A stretch of 64,000 nucleotides of DNA from Toxorhynchites rutilus septentrionalis (GCF_029784135.1 NC_073745.1:317104287-317168286); one strand, 5' to 3'. Shown: positions 45,741-59,000, counted from the stretch's first letter. Translations and numbers: made by a program. The notes: a model not told the origin generated them from the letters alone.

Positions 45741-46440
45741 ATTATTAGTTAGAAGATGTGTTTACAAAAGATAGAATATGTTCCATGAGTCGATTAATAT
45801 GTATAGGCAAATAGAAGTGTGTGCTCGTTATGCATTTATTTTGAATTTCTCTTTTGGAAATTAATTTAAATTCGAACAGTAGATCTTGTGGTTTCTAAAT
45901 GTATTCTTTCCAATGAATTTCAAACCTTATCCGAAACGACTTGGTCGTCGTTAAGAAATACTGCTGTGTTTGAATTAAAATTTCAATATTTTAATCCGGA
46001 ATGTATCTGGAAATTTTTCGACAAATAAATTCAAAATTAATGGGTAACGAGCACATACTTTATTTGTCCATACATATCAATCTGCTCCCAATTTTCGTAG
46101 GTTTAAATCATTTACGGACTAGAAATTGTAATGTATAGCATATAAAATAGAATTTGATTGGTATATCAAATCCATTCGCAGTGCAAAAGATTATTAACGT
46201 TACCATTATTTCGAAAAAAAACGTGATATGTTTTCCGATTTGGCATCTTTAATGAAAGACATAGTCCTACGTAAAAACATGATTCCGTAGAGTTGTTGTT
46301 AAAATCCGTAGATTTTTTCTCATATTCCCGAATACAATCAAACAAATGCGTCGACCTACTAATAGTTTCGTAGCTCTGACATCTCTACCAACAACTGGAT
46401 GCTGTTTTGACGGGTAATTGAATCAACTACTACGCTAGGG
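45741..46440. other. Gene-free stretch with one repeat copy
   Basis: 46150-46275 is a diverged copy of the 45590-45740 repeat. The rest is AT-rich with no gene. Confidence 0.4.
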
Positions 46441-48180
46441 GCTGAACTTAACTGTTTGCTAATCAATTGATTTATTCCGGTTGCCTGATTTGGAAACGCA
46501 TGTTTGCCATTAGCGGCTGTAATTTTCGCAGAAACAAATCCAACCCAATTAGTGCTCTTGTTTGGGTGGGTGGTGGCGCAAAACTCTGTGCCGACCGCAT
46601 ACTATTTGCACTCGTATTTGTAAAGGCGACTCTGTGAATTTGTATAAAATTTAGTTTTAATTGTAAATTACAAGGAGTGCTTTCGGCGTGATCAGGTGCG
46701 ACTAATAGCATGACACCGGTAATCAGAGGAAATGGAACACGCACACAGAACGGTGATGGTCTGGGTCGATGGTTTTTCGATTAAGAAAAAAACCCGACCG
46801 CATCAATTTTACACCCCATTAAATCCACTCACCGTCCCATCGGATAGGCACTCTTTCGCCGCATGCATTAGTATCCTTCCAGCAGCAGCAGCAGTGGCCA
46901 CCGCCCGAAGAAAAGGCCGCACTTAATGGGGGCAAAGGTTTCCCGAAACGACTCTCGTAAAATTGGCACGGAACGAACCGGGGGGGCTGCATCCCGTCGG
47001 CAAGCGAGCTTCTCTCGAGGGCGCGATAAAGTATCCCAGAAAACGACAGGAAAGACAACCCCGTAAGTACCACTTTGCAAATTTGAAAACCAACCAGCCA
47101 CCCGAAACTGACACCCCTTTATATGGCCTGGAGGGGCCAACGGTTCCGAAGAAGATGAGGACGGCGCGCGGAACGGAACAATACCGGGGTGCAACGTCGC
47201 GCGGCACGGAACAGCATGAAATTATAATTTCCGAAGAGATGCCCTGGAGCTGAACAAGCGGAGCATTGGCACAGAAAAATGTGATTCTTGTTTTCGCCGT
47301 ATCTCTCAGTCTGTCGGTCTCGGTCTTCATTCTGGAGATGGGAAGTGACATCTCGAATGGGTCGTAAAATTTCAAGTGCTCTTGGAGCAAGTGATGACAC
47401 CCGCTGAATGAGGTTCTTTTCAGTGGCAAAAAATCAAGTTTTCCTCCCATCAACATCCCATCCAGATCCTGATTTACCATCGCTGCATCAATATCCCGAG
47501 CCCGAGAAACTCGGCTCCATCAAAACAGTGAAATAATAATCATCCCCCAAAGTATAACTTAATATAAGCAATATGTTAGAACTCATCGAAACTTTCCCCG
47601 GGCCCTTAAAAAAGGATGTAATCCACCTCTCCCATTCCGACCCCGTTAGGGGTTGCTGCCGACAGGAAGAGCTTTATAAACTCGTTTAATTATGAATGGT
47701 TGATACTTTGTGAACAGGTTTTAATGCAACTGAGGGATGAGGCGAATTAGATACGGCGCGCACCCTCGCGAACCCATGCTCCCTCGAACGGTGGAAACGT
47801 ATTGATTGGTTCCCATATTTTAGTAACCGAACCCGAATGCTGTGCGAACAGCATTAATTAGACGAAAATTTGATCGAAACGTCACACGGTGTGTCTGCGA
47901 GTCTGGCAGTTTTGGCAGTCAAATTACAGTATAATTTATTCAATTTCGCTAATTTATCGGCTGCCGAGTCAATTTGATGGGAGCATTTGGAGTGCAGCAT
48001 CGAATCAACGGGCTGTGGGAATCTGTGCAGCTTCCAGAGTTCGTTCGCCCGATTGGTTCGATGATAGCAGTGTGTGCCTAATTAATGAGAGTCAACTGGC
48101 TTTTTCGCCTGCAGTCAGGGATCATACCAAGATGCCACCCAATCCGAAAGCAACTGGAGTGTCCCTAATTTGTTTGAAAT
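46440..48180. other. GC-richer, apparently single-copy block
   Basis: Composition becomes balanced, with a CAG/GCA run near 46880-46895 and long overlapping ORFs on both strands (up to 185 codons, 46923-47480 minus). None shows a known domain, and the overlap on both strands suggests absence of stops from GC content. I cannot tell a host exon, UTR or regulatory region from plain intergenic DNA. Confidence 0.35.
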
Positions 48181-49215
48181 AAGTTTGGAATGGTGCTCAT
48201 TATCGCTGTTGATGTTATTATCAGAGTTATGGATTCATATAATGGGATTTCGAACGTAAACTTGAACGTCATCGAGCACTGTTAGCACATCATTTACGGG
48301 TTTCGACACAGCCTATAATTTATAATATTGAACATTTGCAAATAGTGACGGTCAAAACCAATGATAAAATGTTTGTGTTAGCAAATTGCGTAAAAACATT
48401 CATCGTTAATTTTGTAATTTTTGTAGTTGTTTCAACTATTTTGTTTGATGTTTTCATGTTAAGTGCTATACAAAGTAAGAATCTACAATAAATGGATAAA
48501 AAAAATGATATTTTATGCAGAAATCTTCATTAAAATTAGCATTGAAGTAGTGTTCGGACTTTGAATAAATTTCTACGCATGATTCAAATTCCGAACACTA
48601 AATTTTTAAATGTAAATTTACTTAACATTAATGTTATAAATATTTGAACAATGAAAATCCCGACATTTTAACATCATTTATTGATAAAGTCTATAATTTA
48701 TTTAGTATTTTTTTGCATTTGCAAAAAAGTGACTGTCAAAATTAGTGATAAATTGATTGCATTCTTCTGTAGGAGCATTGAACCATTGCGACCATAAGTT
48801 TGATCTCTTGTAGTGCAATGATTGCATTAGCAAATTCCGTTAAAAAACAGGCATCGGTAATTTTTTAGTTTTTGTAGTTCTTTTAACTATTTTGTTTGCT
48901 GTTTTATGTTAAGTGCTAGAAAAGGTAAGAATCTACTACAAATGGTTGAAAAAAGAAGAAATCTTCGTTAAAATTAGTATTTAAGTATTGTTGAAATTTG
49001 ATTCAAGTTTCGACGTATAATTTAAATTCTGAACAAAAGATGTTTGAACACATTTTTTTTCAGGCAAATACAGCAATAGACAAAAGACGAAAGTGTTCGG
49101 AATATGAGTCAGTGACAAAAGTGAAAAAAATAACCCAAAGCACAAGGCGTATAAAGTTCGCACATGGTTACATTACAATTGCTCAAAAGCTATTGATATT
49201 CATCCAAAATCTCCC
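48181..49215. repeat. Decayed repeats related to the 20.2-20.8 kb MITE
   Basis: Two internal copies of 'acagtctataatttat..' and 'tgttaagtgcta.a..gtaagaatcta' words, with 'aaattccgaacac' and 'gtgttcggaatatgag' near 48590 and 49097, match parts of the MITE at 20212-20821. No gene was seen. Confidence 0.5.
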
Positions 49216-49221
49216 GACATA

Positions 49222-50523
49222 ACGGGTGTTAAATAAAAAATGAGAATTTTTTCAATCACATATAAAAAAAATTATTTTTTTTCCATCGATTTCAGTATTT
49301 TTTATTGATACAATAATGTATTTGCTTCAGAAAAATGTCAGTGAATGTTTGAGTAAGGGCCGTGGTCTGCTGTTCGACGCAACTTTGTCGCGATGCTCTC
49401 ACAAGAACGTTGTACGGCACTTACGTCCATTTTCCGGATACAATTCCGGATTCTTGTAGTCAGTTGCTTCGTGTCCTTGGCCCTCCAATTGTTTCTATAC
49501 ACTAGGGCACTGAGTGAGCCAAAGAAATCCTCTATTAGGCGACACTGGGGCAAGTTTGTTGGGTTACGATATTTCGGCACGAACGGTATCTTTTTCTCCT
49601 CAAGGTACGCCAGCGTCTTCTTGGCGTAATGGGAAGACGCCTTTTCCGGCCAGAAGACGTACTTCCCATCCGCGTGATGCTCGTTCAGGAACGGCAACAG
49701 GATTTTATCGAGGCACTCTTCTCGATAGATTTGTTGGTTGATTGCCAGACCGCTCGGCTTAAACCAAGGCTTTGAAATGCCCCGGTCGGAAATGGCGATG
49801 TACAACATAACCTTTTTTTCAAACTTGTGCTTGAACTTGTATTTCACTTCAGGCGGTGTGGATGACTTGTCGCTGGAGTAGTAATTATCATTTCCTGGAA
49901 TATGCGTTTCGGACAGCGGAAAATAGCTTTCGTCGTCCAGAACGAAAGACGTCCCGCGGTATTTTTTGGTCATCCACCGACACTGTGATTTAACCGTCTC
50001 AATCTGCTCCTCTGTGTACTCCGGCGACCTCGTCTTCTTCCTGCAGACGATTCCTTCCATCTTGAGGGCCCGATGGATCAATACGTGGGAGCAGCCATAT
50101 TTCCGACCGGCGTCACGCAGGTTGGTTGCGTCCTTGTTGTCAAACAGCTTCTTTAAGGATGTCTTCCTCTGCATCGTCATTATCGTCACCGGACGATCAC
50201 TTCCGACCTTCCGCTCTACGTTCAGGGAACCCAGGATACGATATACCGTACTGACAGGTACATTTTCTTCTTTAAAATGTGCCACCGTGAACTTTTTTCC
50301 TTGCTGGAAATGCGTTTCGTAGAATCGTACAACGTTCTTGTGAGAGCATCGCGACAAAGTTGCGTCGAACAACAGACCACGGCCCTTACTCAAACATTCA
50401 CTGACATTTTTTTGAAGAAAATACATTATGTTATTAATAAAAAAATACTGAAATCGATGAAAAAGAAATTAATTTTTTTTTATATGTCATTGAAAAAATT
50501 CTCATTTTTTATTTAACACCCGT
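49222..50523 (-). mobile_element. DD37E-like transposon with ~195-bp terminal inverted repeats
   Basis: 1,302 bp, with TA on both sides (49220-49221, 50524-50525). Ends ACGGGTGTTAAATAAAAAAT and its reverse complement begin inverted repeats that run inward for about 195 bases (49222-49415 and 50326-50523). These are unusually long and extend into the coding region at both ends. One long ORF lies on the minus strand. Confidence 0.9.
49338..50426 (-). CDS. DD37E-type transposase, open but with an altered catalytic residue
   Basis: An open frame of 362 residues. The N-terminus has HTH-like helices (about residues 30-70, FTVAHFKEENVPVSTVYRIL). The catalytic core reads VLDDESYF (D164/D165), FWPEKASSHYA and CRLIEDFFG (E299). 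Relatives have Asp in the second motif (WPD, as at 18.9 kb); here it is Glu (E261), 37 residues before E299, so activity is doubtful. The first ~33 and last ~25 residues are encoded inside the terminal inverted repeats, meaning the two coding ends are complementary to each other's flanks. The ATG at 50426 lies in the repeat; the next in-frame Met is about 80 residues later, too far to keep the HTH. A recently dead or weakly active transposase fits best. Confidence 0.8.
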   Translation of the reverse strand: MYFLQKNVSECLSKGRGLLFDATLSRCSHKNVVRFYETHFQQGKKFTVAHFKEENVPVSTVYRILGSLNVERKVGSDRPVTIMTMQRKTSLKKLFDNKDATNLRDAGRKYGCSHVLIHRALKMEGIVCRKKTRSPEYTEEQIETVKSQCRWMTKKYRGTSFVLDDESYFPLSETHIPGNDNYYSSDKSSTPPEVKYKFKHKFEKKVMLYIAISDRGISKPWFKPSGLAINQQIYREECLDKILLPFLNEHHADGKYVFWPEKASSHYAKKTLAYLEEKKIPFVPKYRNPTNLPQCRLIEDFFGSLSALVYRNNWRAKDTKQLTTRIRNCIRKMDVSAVQRSCESIATKLRRTADHGPYSNIH

Positions 50524-50729
50524 TAAATCCTAGTGGATCTGGACGACCAGGTGCCGAAAAAAAATATTTTTAAGATCAAATATAAAAAAATATTCAATAT
50601 CAATATTAATCAAAAAAACCGCATTGATTATTCGCTGAAAATGAACAAAAATTTCCTTGAACATCAATCCAGGATTGTTTCCTCGAACCCGAAGGGAGCG
50701 TTCTAAATCCAAGCCGACGAAAAAATATA

Positions 50730-52001
50730 TTAGGCTGTCAAAAAAGTCCTGCGGTATTTTTTTTTTTTTAATTTTCATTTGTTCATAAAATTAGTTACAA
50801 TCATCTGTTTTAAGTCAAATATGCGCCGTTTTGTTCGATGACTTGTTCCCAACGAGATGCCAACTTCATAATACCCCTGTTATAGAAGCTCGCTTCCTTA
50901 TTAGCAAAAAAAACTCGGATAGCCAAATTTCACAGGCCTCTTTTGTGGCTAACTTCTGACTACTTAGCTCGTTCGCCATGGACAAAAACAGGTGGTAGTC
51001 ACTTGGTGCAAGGTCCGGACTATACGGCGGATGCAAAAGAACCTCCCATCCGAGCTCCCGGAGCTTCTGGCGTGTCACCAAAGAAGTGTGTGGCCTGGCG
51101 TTGTCCTGATGGAAGACAATGCGGCCTCTGTTTATCAAAGATGGCCTCTTCTTCATGAGTGCTACCTTCAAGCGGTCCAGTTGTTGGCAGTACAGGTCCG
51201 AATTGAGCGTTTGGCCATAGGGAAGCAGCTCATAATAGATTATTCCTTGACAATCCCACCAAACACACAGCAGAACCTTCCTGGCCGTTAATGAGGGCTT
51301 GGCCACCGTCTGAGCCGCTTCAGCGGGCTTCGACCACGACCGTTTGCGCTTCACGTTGTCGTAAGTGACCCACTTTTCATCGCCAGTCACCATCCGCTTC
51401 AGAAATTCACATGGCGATTTACATGCGTCGATACGGTCAAAGATGTTTTTTGCGTCAACGTGTGTGGCACCCATACATCGAGCTTCTTTGTGAATCCAAG
51501 CTTCCTCAAATGGTTAATAACGGTTTGATGACTTATCCCCAGCTCTTGGCCGATGCTACGGCTGCTACTATGCCGGTCTTTCTCGGCTAATTCAGCGATT
51601 TTGTCGCAATTTTCGACGACAGGCCTTCCGGAGCGTGGCGCATCTTCGACGACCTCTACACCAGAACGAAAACGTTGAAACCATCGTTGTGCGGTGGAAA
51701 TGGAAACTGTATCGGGTCCATAAACTGCACAAATTTTATTGGCAGCTTGAGATGCATTTTTGCCTTTGTCATAGTAGTACTGTAAAATATGTCGGATTTT
51801 CTCTTTATTTTGCTCTATATTTGCGACACTATAACTCACGCACGACTTAACCAAACAAAACACTGTCAAGGACTATATTATAGCGCGCAAAAATACCTTT
51901 CCAACAAGCTATAGTATGACTCGATACAATGAATACAACTAGAACTACGTGCTTAAAACGACACGTCGCGGAAATACCGCAGGACTTTTTTGACAGCCTA
52001 A
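50730..52001 (-). mobile_element. Mariner transposon, second copy, defective
   Basis: 1,272 bp, the same family as 16160-17441, with the same TTAGGCTGTCAAAAAAGTCC ends and TA on both sides (50728-50729, 52002-52003). It is highly similar over its full length, with several indels that ruin the gene. Confidence 0.92.
50866..51818 (-). pseudogene. Mariner (DD34D) transposase, frameshifted
   Basis: Same protein as at 16236-17261, starting at the equivalent Met (MEQNKEK, about 51818). The frame is lost near 51400-51450, where a segment of about 20-25 bases present in the intact copy is missing or replaced and one T of a poly(T) run is lost. It is lost again near 50910, where extra As turn the FANKEAS region into a different tail. 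The catalytic motifs TGDEKW, HQDNARPH and YSPDLAPSD are still readable in the 3' piece. No functional protein is expected. Confidence 0.88.
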
Positions 52002-52004
52002 TAT

Positions 52005-52450
52005 TTATTATTTTTATTTTTATATTTAGATAGATAAAAAATATTCTCTATCGAATGAGTATAATCTCGAAAATGTGTTTTGGGTCCTTTCAAATAACTT
52101 TTTCCAATTTTCTTTGAATTTATTAATTTCCCCCATACAAGTTGTATAGGTTTTGGCCTATAACTTTTTTTAGACCCTTTTCCGACCAATGAAAATTTGG
52201 TTAAAGATAAATAAAAATATTCTTTATCGAATGAATACTATTTAGAGAATGTATTTTCGGTCTTTTCAAATAAATTTTTAAAATTTTCTTTAAAATATTA
52301 AATTTCTTCCATACAACTAGGCCTATAACTTTTCTCAGACCCTTTTCCGATTAATAAAATTGTGGCTGGAAGATAGGTAAAATATTTCTCTATCGAATAA
52401 CTTCGATAACTATATTCGAACAACTTTTTAGATTTTCAAAATTCTGTATA
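52005..52450 (+). repeat. Tandem repeat, ~165-bp unit, about 2.5 copies
   Basis: Units begin near 52035, 52205 and 52370 with 'agata..taaaaatattctctatcgaat', and include 'cttttcaaata', 'ttcccccatacaa' and 'gacccttttccga' blocks. They are diverged from each other. AT-rich and non-coding. Confidence 0.75.
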
Positions 52451-52538
52451 TTTTCCTATATTGACCCATGCTCACGTTTCAGTCTATAATTTTTCTCTGT
52501 CACGATCAAGAATAAAAAAATATATGTGGAAAGATGAA

Positions 52539-53018
52539 TGTTGGAACGGGAGTAAATATCCTTTTAAGCAATCAAAGACCGTGCGTTCTTGGTGATAATA
52601 GTGCTAAAAGCTATAATATTTATTGTAGTTCAAGGATTATACTTATTTTATATCCACTTACATTAATACTATCCTCCCTTTTAGGTTATATCCACAAATC
52701 AATATGAATTAATATAAATATAAATATTCTGTAATTCATTATATAGATATGTTTCAATTTAAATTCAATAATTTAACTTGCGATATAATGACTCACTTGG
52801 AAAATCGTGATAAATGTACACTAATATTTTAGCCAATGTATAATTTTAATATTTTTGCGTACTCAGTTCACTACCTCGTGCTATAGAATGAGACTTTCTT
52901 TGTTTTCTCATATTGCGCTCCGTCATGCGTTGACAGATAAAACGCATCGTAATCGCGTTCCGCTACGACCAAGGGGCTTACAATTCTCGAACCGTAGTTA
53001 GTGTAAATCTCGGTTACA
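52539..53018 (-). repeat. 3' LTR of the BEL/Pao element
   Basis: 480 bp, TG...CA ends. In the element's direction it comes after the polypurine tract and contains the last codons and stop of the polyprotein (52998-53018). Confidence 0.95.
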
Positions 53019-56000
53019 TTTCCCCGACCCGTAAGACTGGTCAGAGACCTCAAGACCAGTTTTACTCTGCTTTAAATCCAATCGCGCCAGCTTAGCTACT
53101 GGTCGCCGTACTAGACCCGAGGCTGTCTGCACCATGGCTTGTCGAATTCGGCCGTCTTGGCCAGCGATGACCTCCAGTACCCGTCCTCGTGTCCAACCAT
53201 TCCGGATGCCATCTTCGACCACGATCACCAGATCACCAATGCAAATGGGCTTCACGTCATCGAACCACTTGGATCGGCGCGTAAGAGTGGGAAGGTATTC
53301 CCGGACCCATCTACGCCAAAATTGGTCCAACATCACCCGTCCCAGATTCCAATTACTTCTACAGGCAGATTCAGACTCCGCCAATGCTTGTGGTCGTTGA
53401 ACCACGCCGCTAGAGCTCAGGAGCAAAAAGTGATTGGGAGTTAGAGCTTCCTGCTGTTCTACCTCCAACGGAATGAATGTCAATGGTCGTGAATTCACCA
53501 CGCATTCGGCCTCAACTACCAGCGTAATGAGTGTTTCTTCGTTCGGAGTTCTAGTAGTGTACATGGCAGCCAGTGCTATTTTCACTGATCTCACTAGTCT
53601 CTCCCACGATCCGCCCATGTGTGGAGTTCCGGGCGGATTGAATACCCACTTGGTATGAGCGTTACTGAAAACTTCTGCCAATTGGTCATCAATCTTCGAC
53701 ATCTCTCTGCGCAGCTCGTTGTTGGTCCCCACGAAATTGGTGCCTCTATCGCTATGGATTTCAATCGGTGCTCCACGACGGTTTATAAAACGCCTCAGGG
53801 CCATTTTACATGACTCTGTGGAAAGAGAATGGACAACTTCGAGGTGCACTGCTCGGATGGTGAGGCACGTAAATAGTGCTATCCACCTTTTTGTCTCGCT
53901 TCGGTTCACACGTATGAGAGTTGGGCCGAAATAATCGAGGCCGACGTACGAGAAAGGACGCTCGTACGCACTCAGCCGGGCCGCTGGAAGTGGTGCCATT
54001 CGTGGTATTTCAGGAACAGCTTTCCTGATTCTGCAGAGTGAACAAATCTTCTTGATCTGTCGTACAATGGTGCGGAGATTAGAGATATGAAATCGCTGTC
54101 GCACCTCATTGACGACGGTTTCGGCGTTTGCATGTAGGTATTTGCGATGGTACCACTCAATTAGAAGTTGAGTTGCTGGGTGCTCTTTTGGCAGCACTAT
54201 CGGACACCGGGTATCGTAGGATACACATGTGGCCGCTACAATTCTGGTGTCCAAACGAATTACTCCGTCAGTATCGAGAAATGGCGATAGCTTCCGGAGT
54301 TTACTCGTACCGTGCAGCTTTGCCTGCTTATCCGGGTGCTTGCTCTGAGCTGCTTTAAGCGTTTTCATCTCCTCTGGATAGCTTTCCCGTTGAATTTGCC
54401 GCCACAGACATTTTTCCGCATTGTAAAGCTCTTCTTGCGTTAATGGCCCAACTTGCAGCTCCCTTCCTTTCGCTTTCAGCATAAAATTCTCCACGTATCG
54501 TTGCACGTACCCAATTGTCCTCCAAAGACGTTGCCATTTGGAAAACCGTGACCAATCAATGACGACCTCCCCATTTATTGTCTGGTGGACTAAACACGAT
54601 TTCATCTCCTCAGTCGTCGTTTCTAAGAATGGCTTAACGTCCGCTGGCCATTGTTCCTCCGGCAATAGAAGATATTCTGGCCCAGTAAACCAGCGGCCAC
54701 TTGTTGATAGGCAGGGTCCTCGGCCCCACTTCGATGCTTCGTCTGCTACATTTTCTCTAGATGGAACCCAACGCCATTCTTCCACCTTCGACTTCGATAA
54801 GATTTCGCCAATACGACATGCAACGAATTGCCGATAGCTGCAGTGGTTGGCATTGATCCAGGCCAGAACTGTCCTTGAGTCGCTCCAGAATATACATCTG
54901 TCGATCGGGAGTGAGTGGAAATTCATAATGGTCTTTCGCAATCTCACTCCAATGACTGCCGCCATGAGCTCCAGCCGCGGGATAGAAAGCGTTTTGAGGG
55001 GAGCAACCTTGGTTTTCCCTCCAATGATTGCACATTGAATTTTCTCGGAGAACTCTGCCCGTAAATATGCTACGCAAGCATACGCATCTTCCCCAGCATC
55101 TACGAAGATATGCAGCTGCAACGACGAAATATCTTTCACGGATCTTTGCGGGAAGTAGCAACGTGGGATGCTAATCTGGTCTAAATACTTGAATTCTGCT
55201 GTCCATTGAGTCCACCGTTCACAAAGCTCTTTCGGTATCGGATCATCCCACCCTGTTTTCGCGCGCCAAATCTGCTGGATTATGATTTTTCCGAAAACGA
55301 GGAAATGAGAGAGTAGTCCGAGTGGGTCGAAAAGGCTCATAACGGCCCGCAAAATCTGTCGTTTCGTAGGATGTGCTTCCTCTTGTCCCACTGAGTAGGT
55401 GTATGTGAAGACGTCTTGCTCAGGACGCCAGTACATCCCAAGCACGCGCTCGGTTGAGCTAGCCTTATCCAGCAGAAGGCATTTTTCTGAACCAGGATTT
55501 CTTTCCCCGACCCGTTTTAGGACGTCTTTGGAGTTAGAAAGCCACTTTCGAAGATGAAAACCACCGCGTGAGTGAACGTAGCTTACATCCTGAGCCAATC
55601 TCACAGCTTCCTCCACACTGTCCGCACTATCAAGGTAATCATCAACATAATGTTTCCTGATAATGGCATCGGCTGCAGCGGGGAAATCTTGTTCGTGTTC
55701 GGTCGCATTTACATTTTTGATGTACTGTGCTGTACATGGCGAACAAGTGGCGCCGAATGTCGCCACGTCCATGAGATAGACTTTCGGTTCCTGATTCGGA
55801 TCATCTCGCCAGAGAATTCGCTGAGCATGTCGGTCTTCTTTACGTATCTGAATTTGATGGAACATTTCCATAAGGTCCGCACAGATCGCAATCCGTTTTT
55901 CTCGGAATCCAAAAAGAACTCCAAGCAGGCTGTTTAATAAATCAGGTCCCTTAATAAGCATGGTGTTCAAGGAAACGCCATCCACCATCGCCGCAGCATC

Positions 56001-59000
56001 ACAAAAGATCCGTATTTTAGACGGCTTCTTGGGGTGTATGGTAACACCTAGCGGTAAGTACCACGTTTTGCGTGGATCCGCTTCTTCGAGCTCCTCCTTC
56101 GTCGCTTCGTGCAAGTATCCCTTTATCCGGTATTCCGCCAGTTGCCTCTTCACGCTATCTCCGATCACCGTATCGCTTCGAATACGCCGTTCCAAGCACT
56201 GCAAGCGACGCATAGCCATCGCATAACTATCCGGAAACTCGAAGTCGTCGAACTTCCACAGCAGACCACTTTCGAACCGCATGCCAACCCGCTTCGTCGT
56301 TTCAGTAAGAATACGAGTCGCCCTTTGTTCCTCCTTCGACTGTGGAAACGATGCAGCTGCAACTCCCACATTGTCGACCGAGAAATATTTTTCTACCATC
56401 TCGTGTAGGCCCTGATCACGATTGCATTCACAAATCAGGAAACTGTGAGCGTTTTCAGCGTTTAAACTAGAACCAAATATGGTCCACCCCAACCTAGACT
56501 TCGCTGCGATGGGATCACCTGCTCTGCCCTCGCGTATTTTGAGAGTGGCCGTGACATGTGCATGATTGTTTCCAATAAGGATACGAGGGTGTGCATTAGT
56601 ATAGTCCTTTACAGGCAGACCCTTCAGATGCGGAAAGATTTTGGAAAGCTCCGCATATCGCAAAGTCTGCTGAGGCAGATCCAAGCTGCTCACCGTACGG
56701 ACATCGGCTAATGGATATTTTACTAAATCGTTACCACCGGATATCTCAAGTCGGACTCGTTGTGATTCAGCCTCCGATCTTTTTACATTCGCCGTCCATT
56801 GAAGGCACAACGGGAGTTGTTCTCCCGTTACCCCAAGCTCCTTCACGACTCCTTCGTCTATCAGCGTTGTCGAAGAACCGTCATCCAAGAATGCGAACAC
56901 AGAAACTGAACGGTTGTTACCATACAGCGTAACGGGAATGATACGAAATAAAGCCCGCTTCTCAGTTTTGTGGTAGCTTACAACTGCCTCGGATTCTTTG
57001 GGGTTGCTCTTAGGTGGGATAGAATGAAGCAACGGGTGATGCCTGAACTGACAGCCACCTACTTCACATCGCCGCTGTGATTTGCAGGGTCTTCTCCCGT
57101 GAGCGCCTAAACACTGCCGGCAGAGGCCGTACTGTTGGATCGTCTTCCATCTTTCTTCCACGCTTTTCCTGCCAAAAAGGTGACATTCCTTCACCCTATG
57201 GTTGGGGTCCTGACACAGAAGACACGCTGGTTGGGATGAACGATTTTGATTCACAGGAGTATGTGGGCCCTTCCCTTGCTTCGACGATTCTTCCACCGTG
57301 TGGGATCCGCAGAAGGACTTATCTTTTAATAGCTTTTCGGGTTTTACTGCTCGATGCTGTTGGACTACATGCTGTCTTGGATCGAAAAGAGTAACGTCCG
57401 TCGCCGCCCGAACTAGCATGGACATATATTGACTGAATATACGAATATTCACCTCTCCACAACGTTGCTTATACAACGACCAGTCGAGTTTGAGATTCGC
57501 GGGAAGTTTTTCAACTAATTCGGAAAGCAGCATCGGATTATTGTAGTGTGCATGCTGACCGCCAGCTTCCAGGTGATCGCATAAATTTTGCACTGCTACG
57601 CCGAACGCAATCAGCGAATCGAGGCGATCATGCTTAGGCGGTGGGACTGATCTAACCTTCTGCAGTAGGGTATGGATGAGCAATTCTGGTCTTCCATACA
57701 TCATCTCCAACGTCGCAATTACGTGTGGAACACCTGCTGGTAACAGTAAGCGACTCCGTACGATTTCAAGGGCGTGACCCCTTAAACAGCGTTGCAGTCG
57801 GGCTAAATTTTCTGCTTCCGAGTACCCACACACTTGGGTAGAGTTCCGATACGAGCTGATAAACAGCGGCCAGTCTTCAGGATTTCCCGAGAAAGGTGGC
57901 AGTTCTCTCGACATTACTTGTCTGGCTGCCAGTTGCTGTGGTGTTGGTCCTAATCCAAACCCAGGTGGCAGTGCGGAGCTCGTGGAATAATGAGGCAACC
58001 CATACTGCCCAGTTGCTGCTGGTTCGGAATTTGTCAAAAATCCGTACGATGATGGTATTTGGTTGCCCTGGTTCGATGGAACTCCCTGCAGGTCTGCACC
58101 TGGTAGACCTCTACGATCTAATGGATGTTGCTGTACACTATGTGTAACTTGTGGATCATTCGCGTGCACCGTACTATACTTGGGGCCGTCGAGCGTCTCA
58201 ATCGCATTTGACGATATACCAGTGACGCGATTCAATGACTGAGTTTGATAAACGGAGGAAAAGGGAAACTGATGTGACGACTGAGCTACTTGTGGATCAT
58301 TCCGAACAGGAGTCGGCGTATCGCTATCAACCGGAATATGTTTGCTACCTTCTGTTTCTAATCCCTGGTCACTACTTGGCTTACTTATAGTATTGATCAT
58401 TCCACAAAAATTAGTATCTGCATTCGATCCTAATGGAATATCTGCTGCGGTTAGACTTTTCGAGAGTTCCAGTTGATTCCTGTTGACCACCCGCGAGTGC
58501 ACCTCCGGCTGAACATTGTTTCTAACGGTAGTCATGGTCGCGACGACAGTCGTCTGTACTGCTTCAGGCGATACAGCTTTTCCTACCGGCTCGGTGGTAT
58601 GTTGAGGTTCAATCTTCCACTGCTCGACCTTACTGAAACTGCTTTGTTGGGACCGTAGGCTTATCCCATCATTGCTTTGATCGTCCAACTCTTCCTCTTG
58701 GATTCGGAATTTCTCGTCCAAGATCGCCTTCTCTAGGCGTAATTTGACCTGCTCGATCTCGGCATCCTTCAGTAGTCTCTCCTGCTCATGTCTTAAAGCT
58801 TGTTCTCGACGTTCCTGCTCCAACATTTTTGTGGTTAGAGCCTTTTCGGCCTCGAGTTTTTCAAGCTGTAAGCGAGCCCTCCTTGCTCGTACGCTGGAGG
58901 TGGAAGAAGCTGCTACACTGCTGCCCTTACTGGTGTTTCGCTTAGGCGACTTCGTCCGGGATCGACCATCGAACGGAATCGTGGGTGATGGTTTTTGACA

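Noticed and set aside
46923..47480. 185-codon minus-strand ORF as a host exon
   Set aside because: No domain, no supporting splice pattern, and open frames occur on both strands in this GC-richer block.
53134..58998. Plus-strand ORFs of 60-120 codons across the BEL element
   Set aside because: They are shadows of the intact minus-strand polyprotein.
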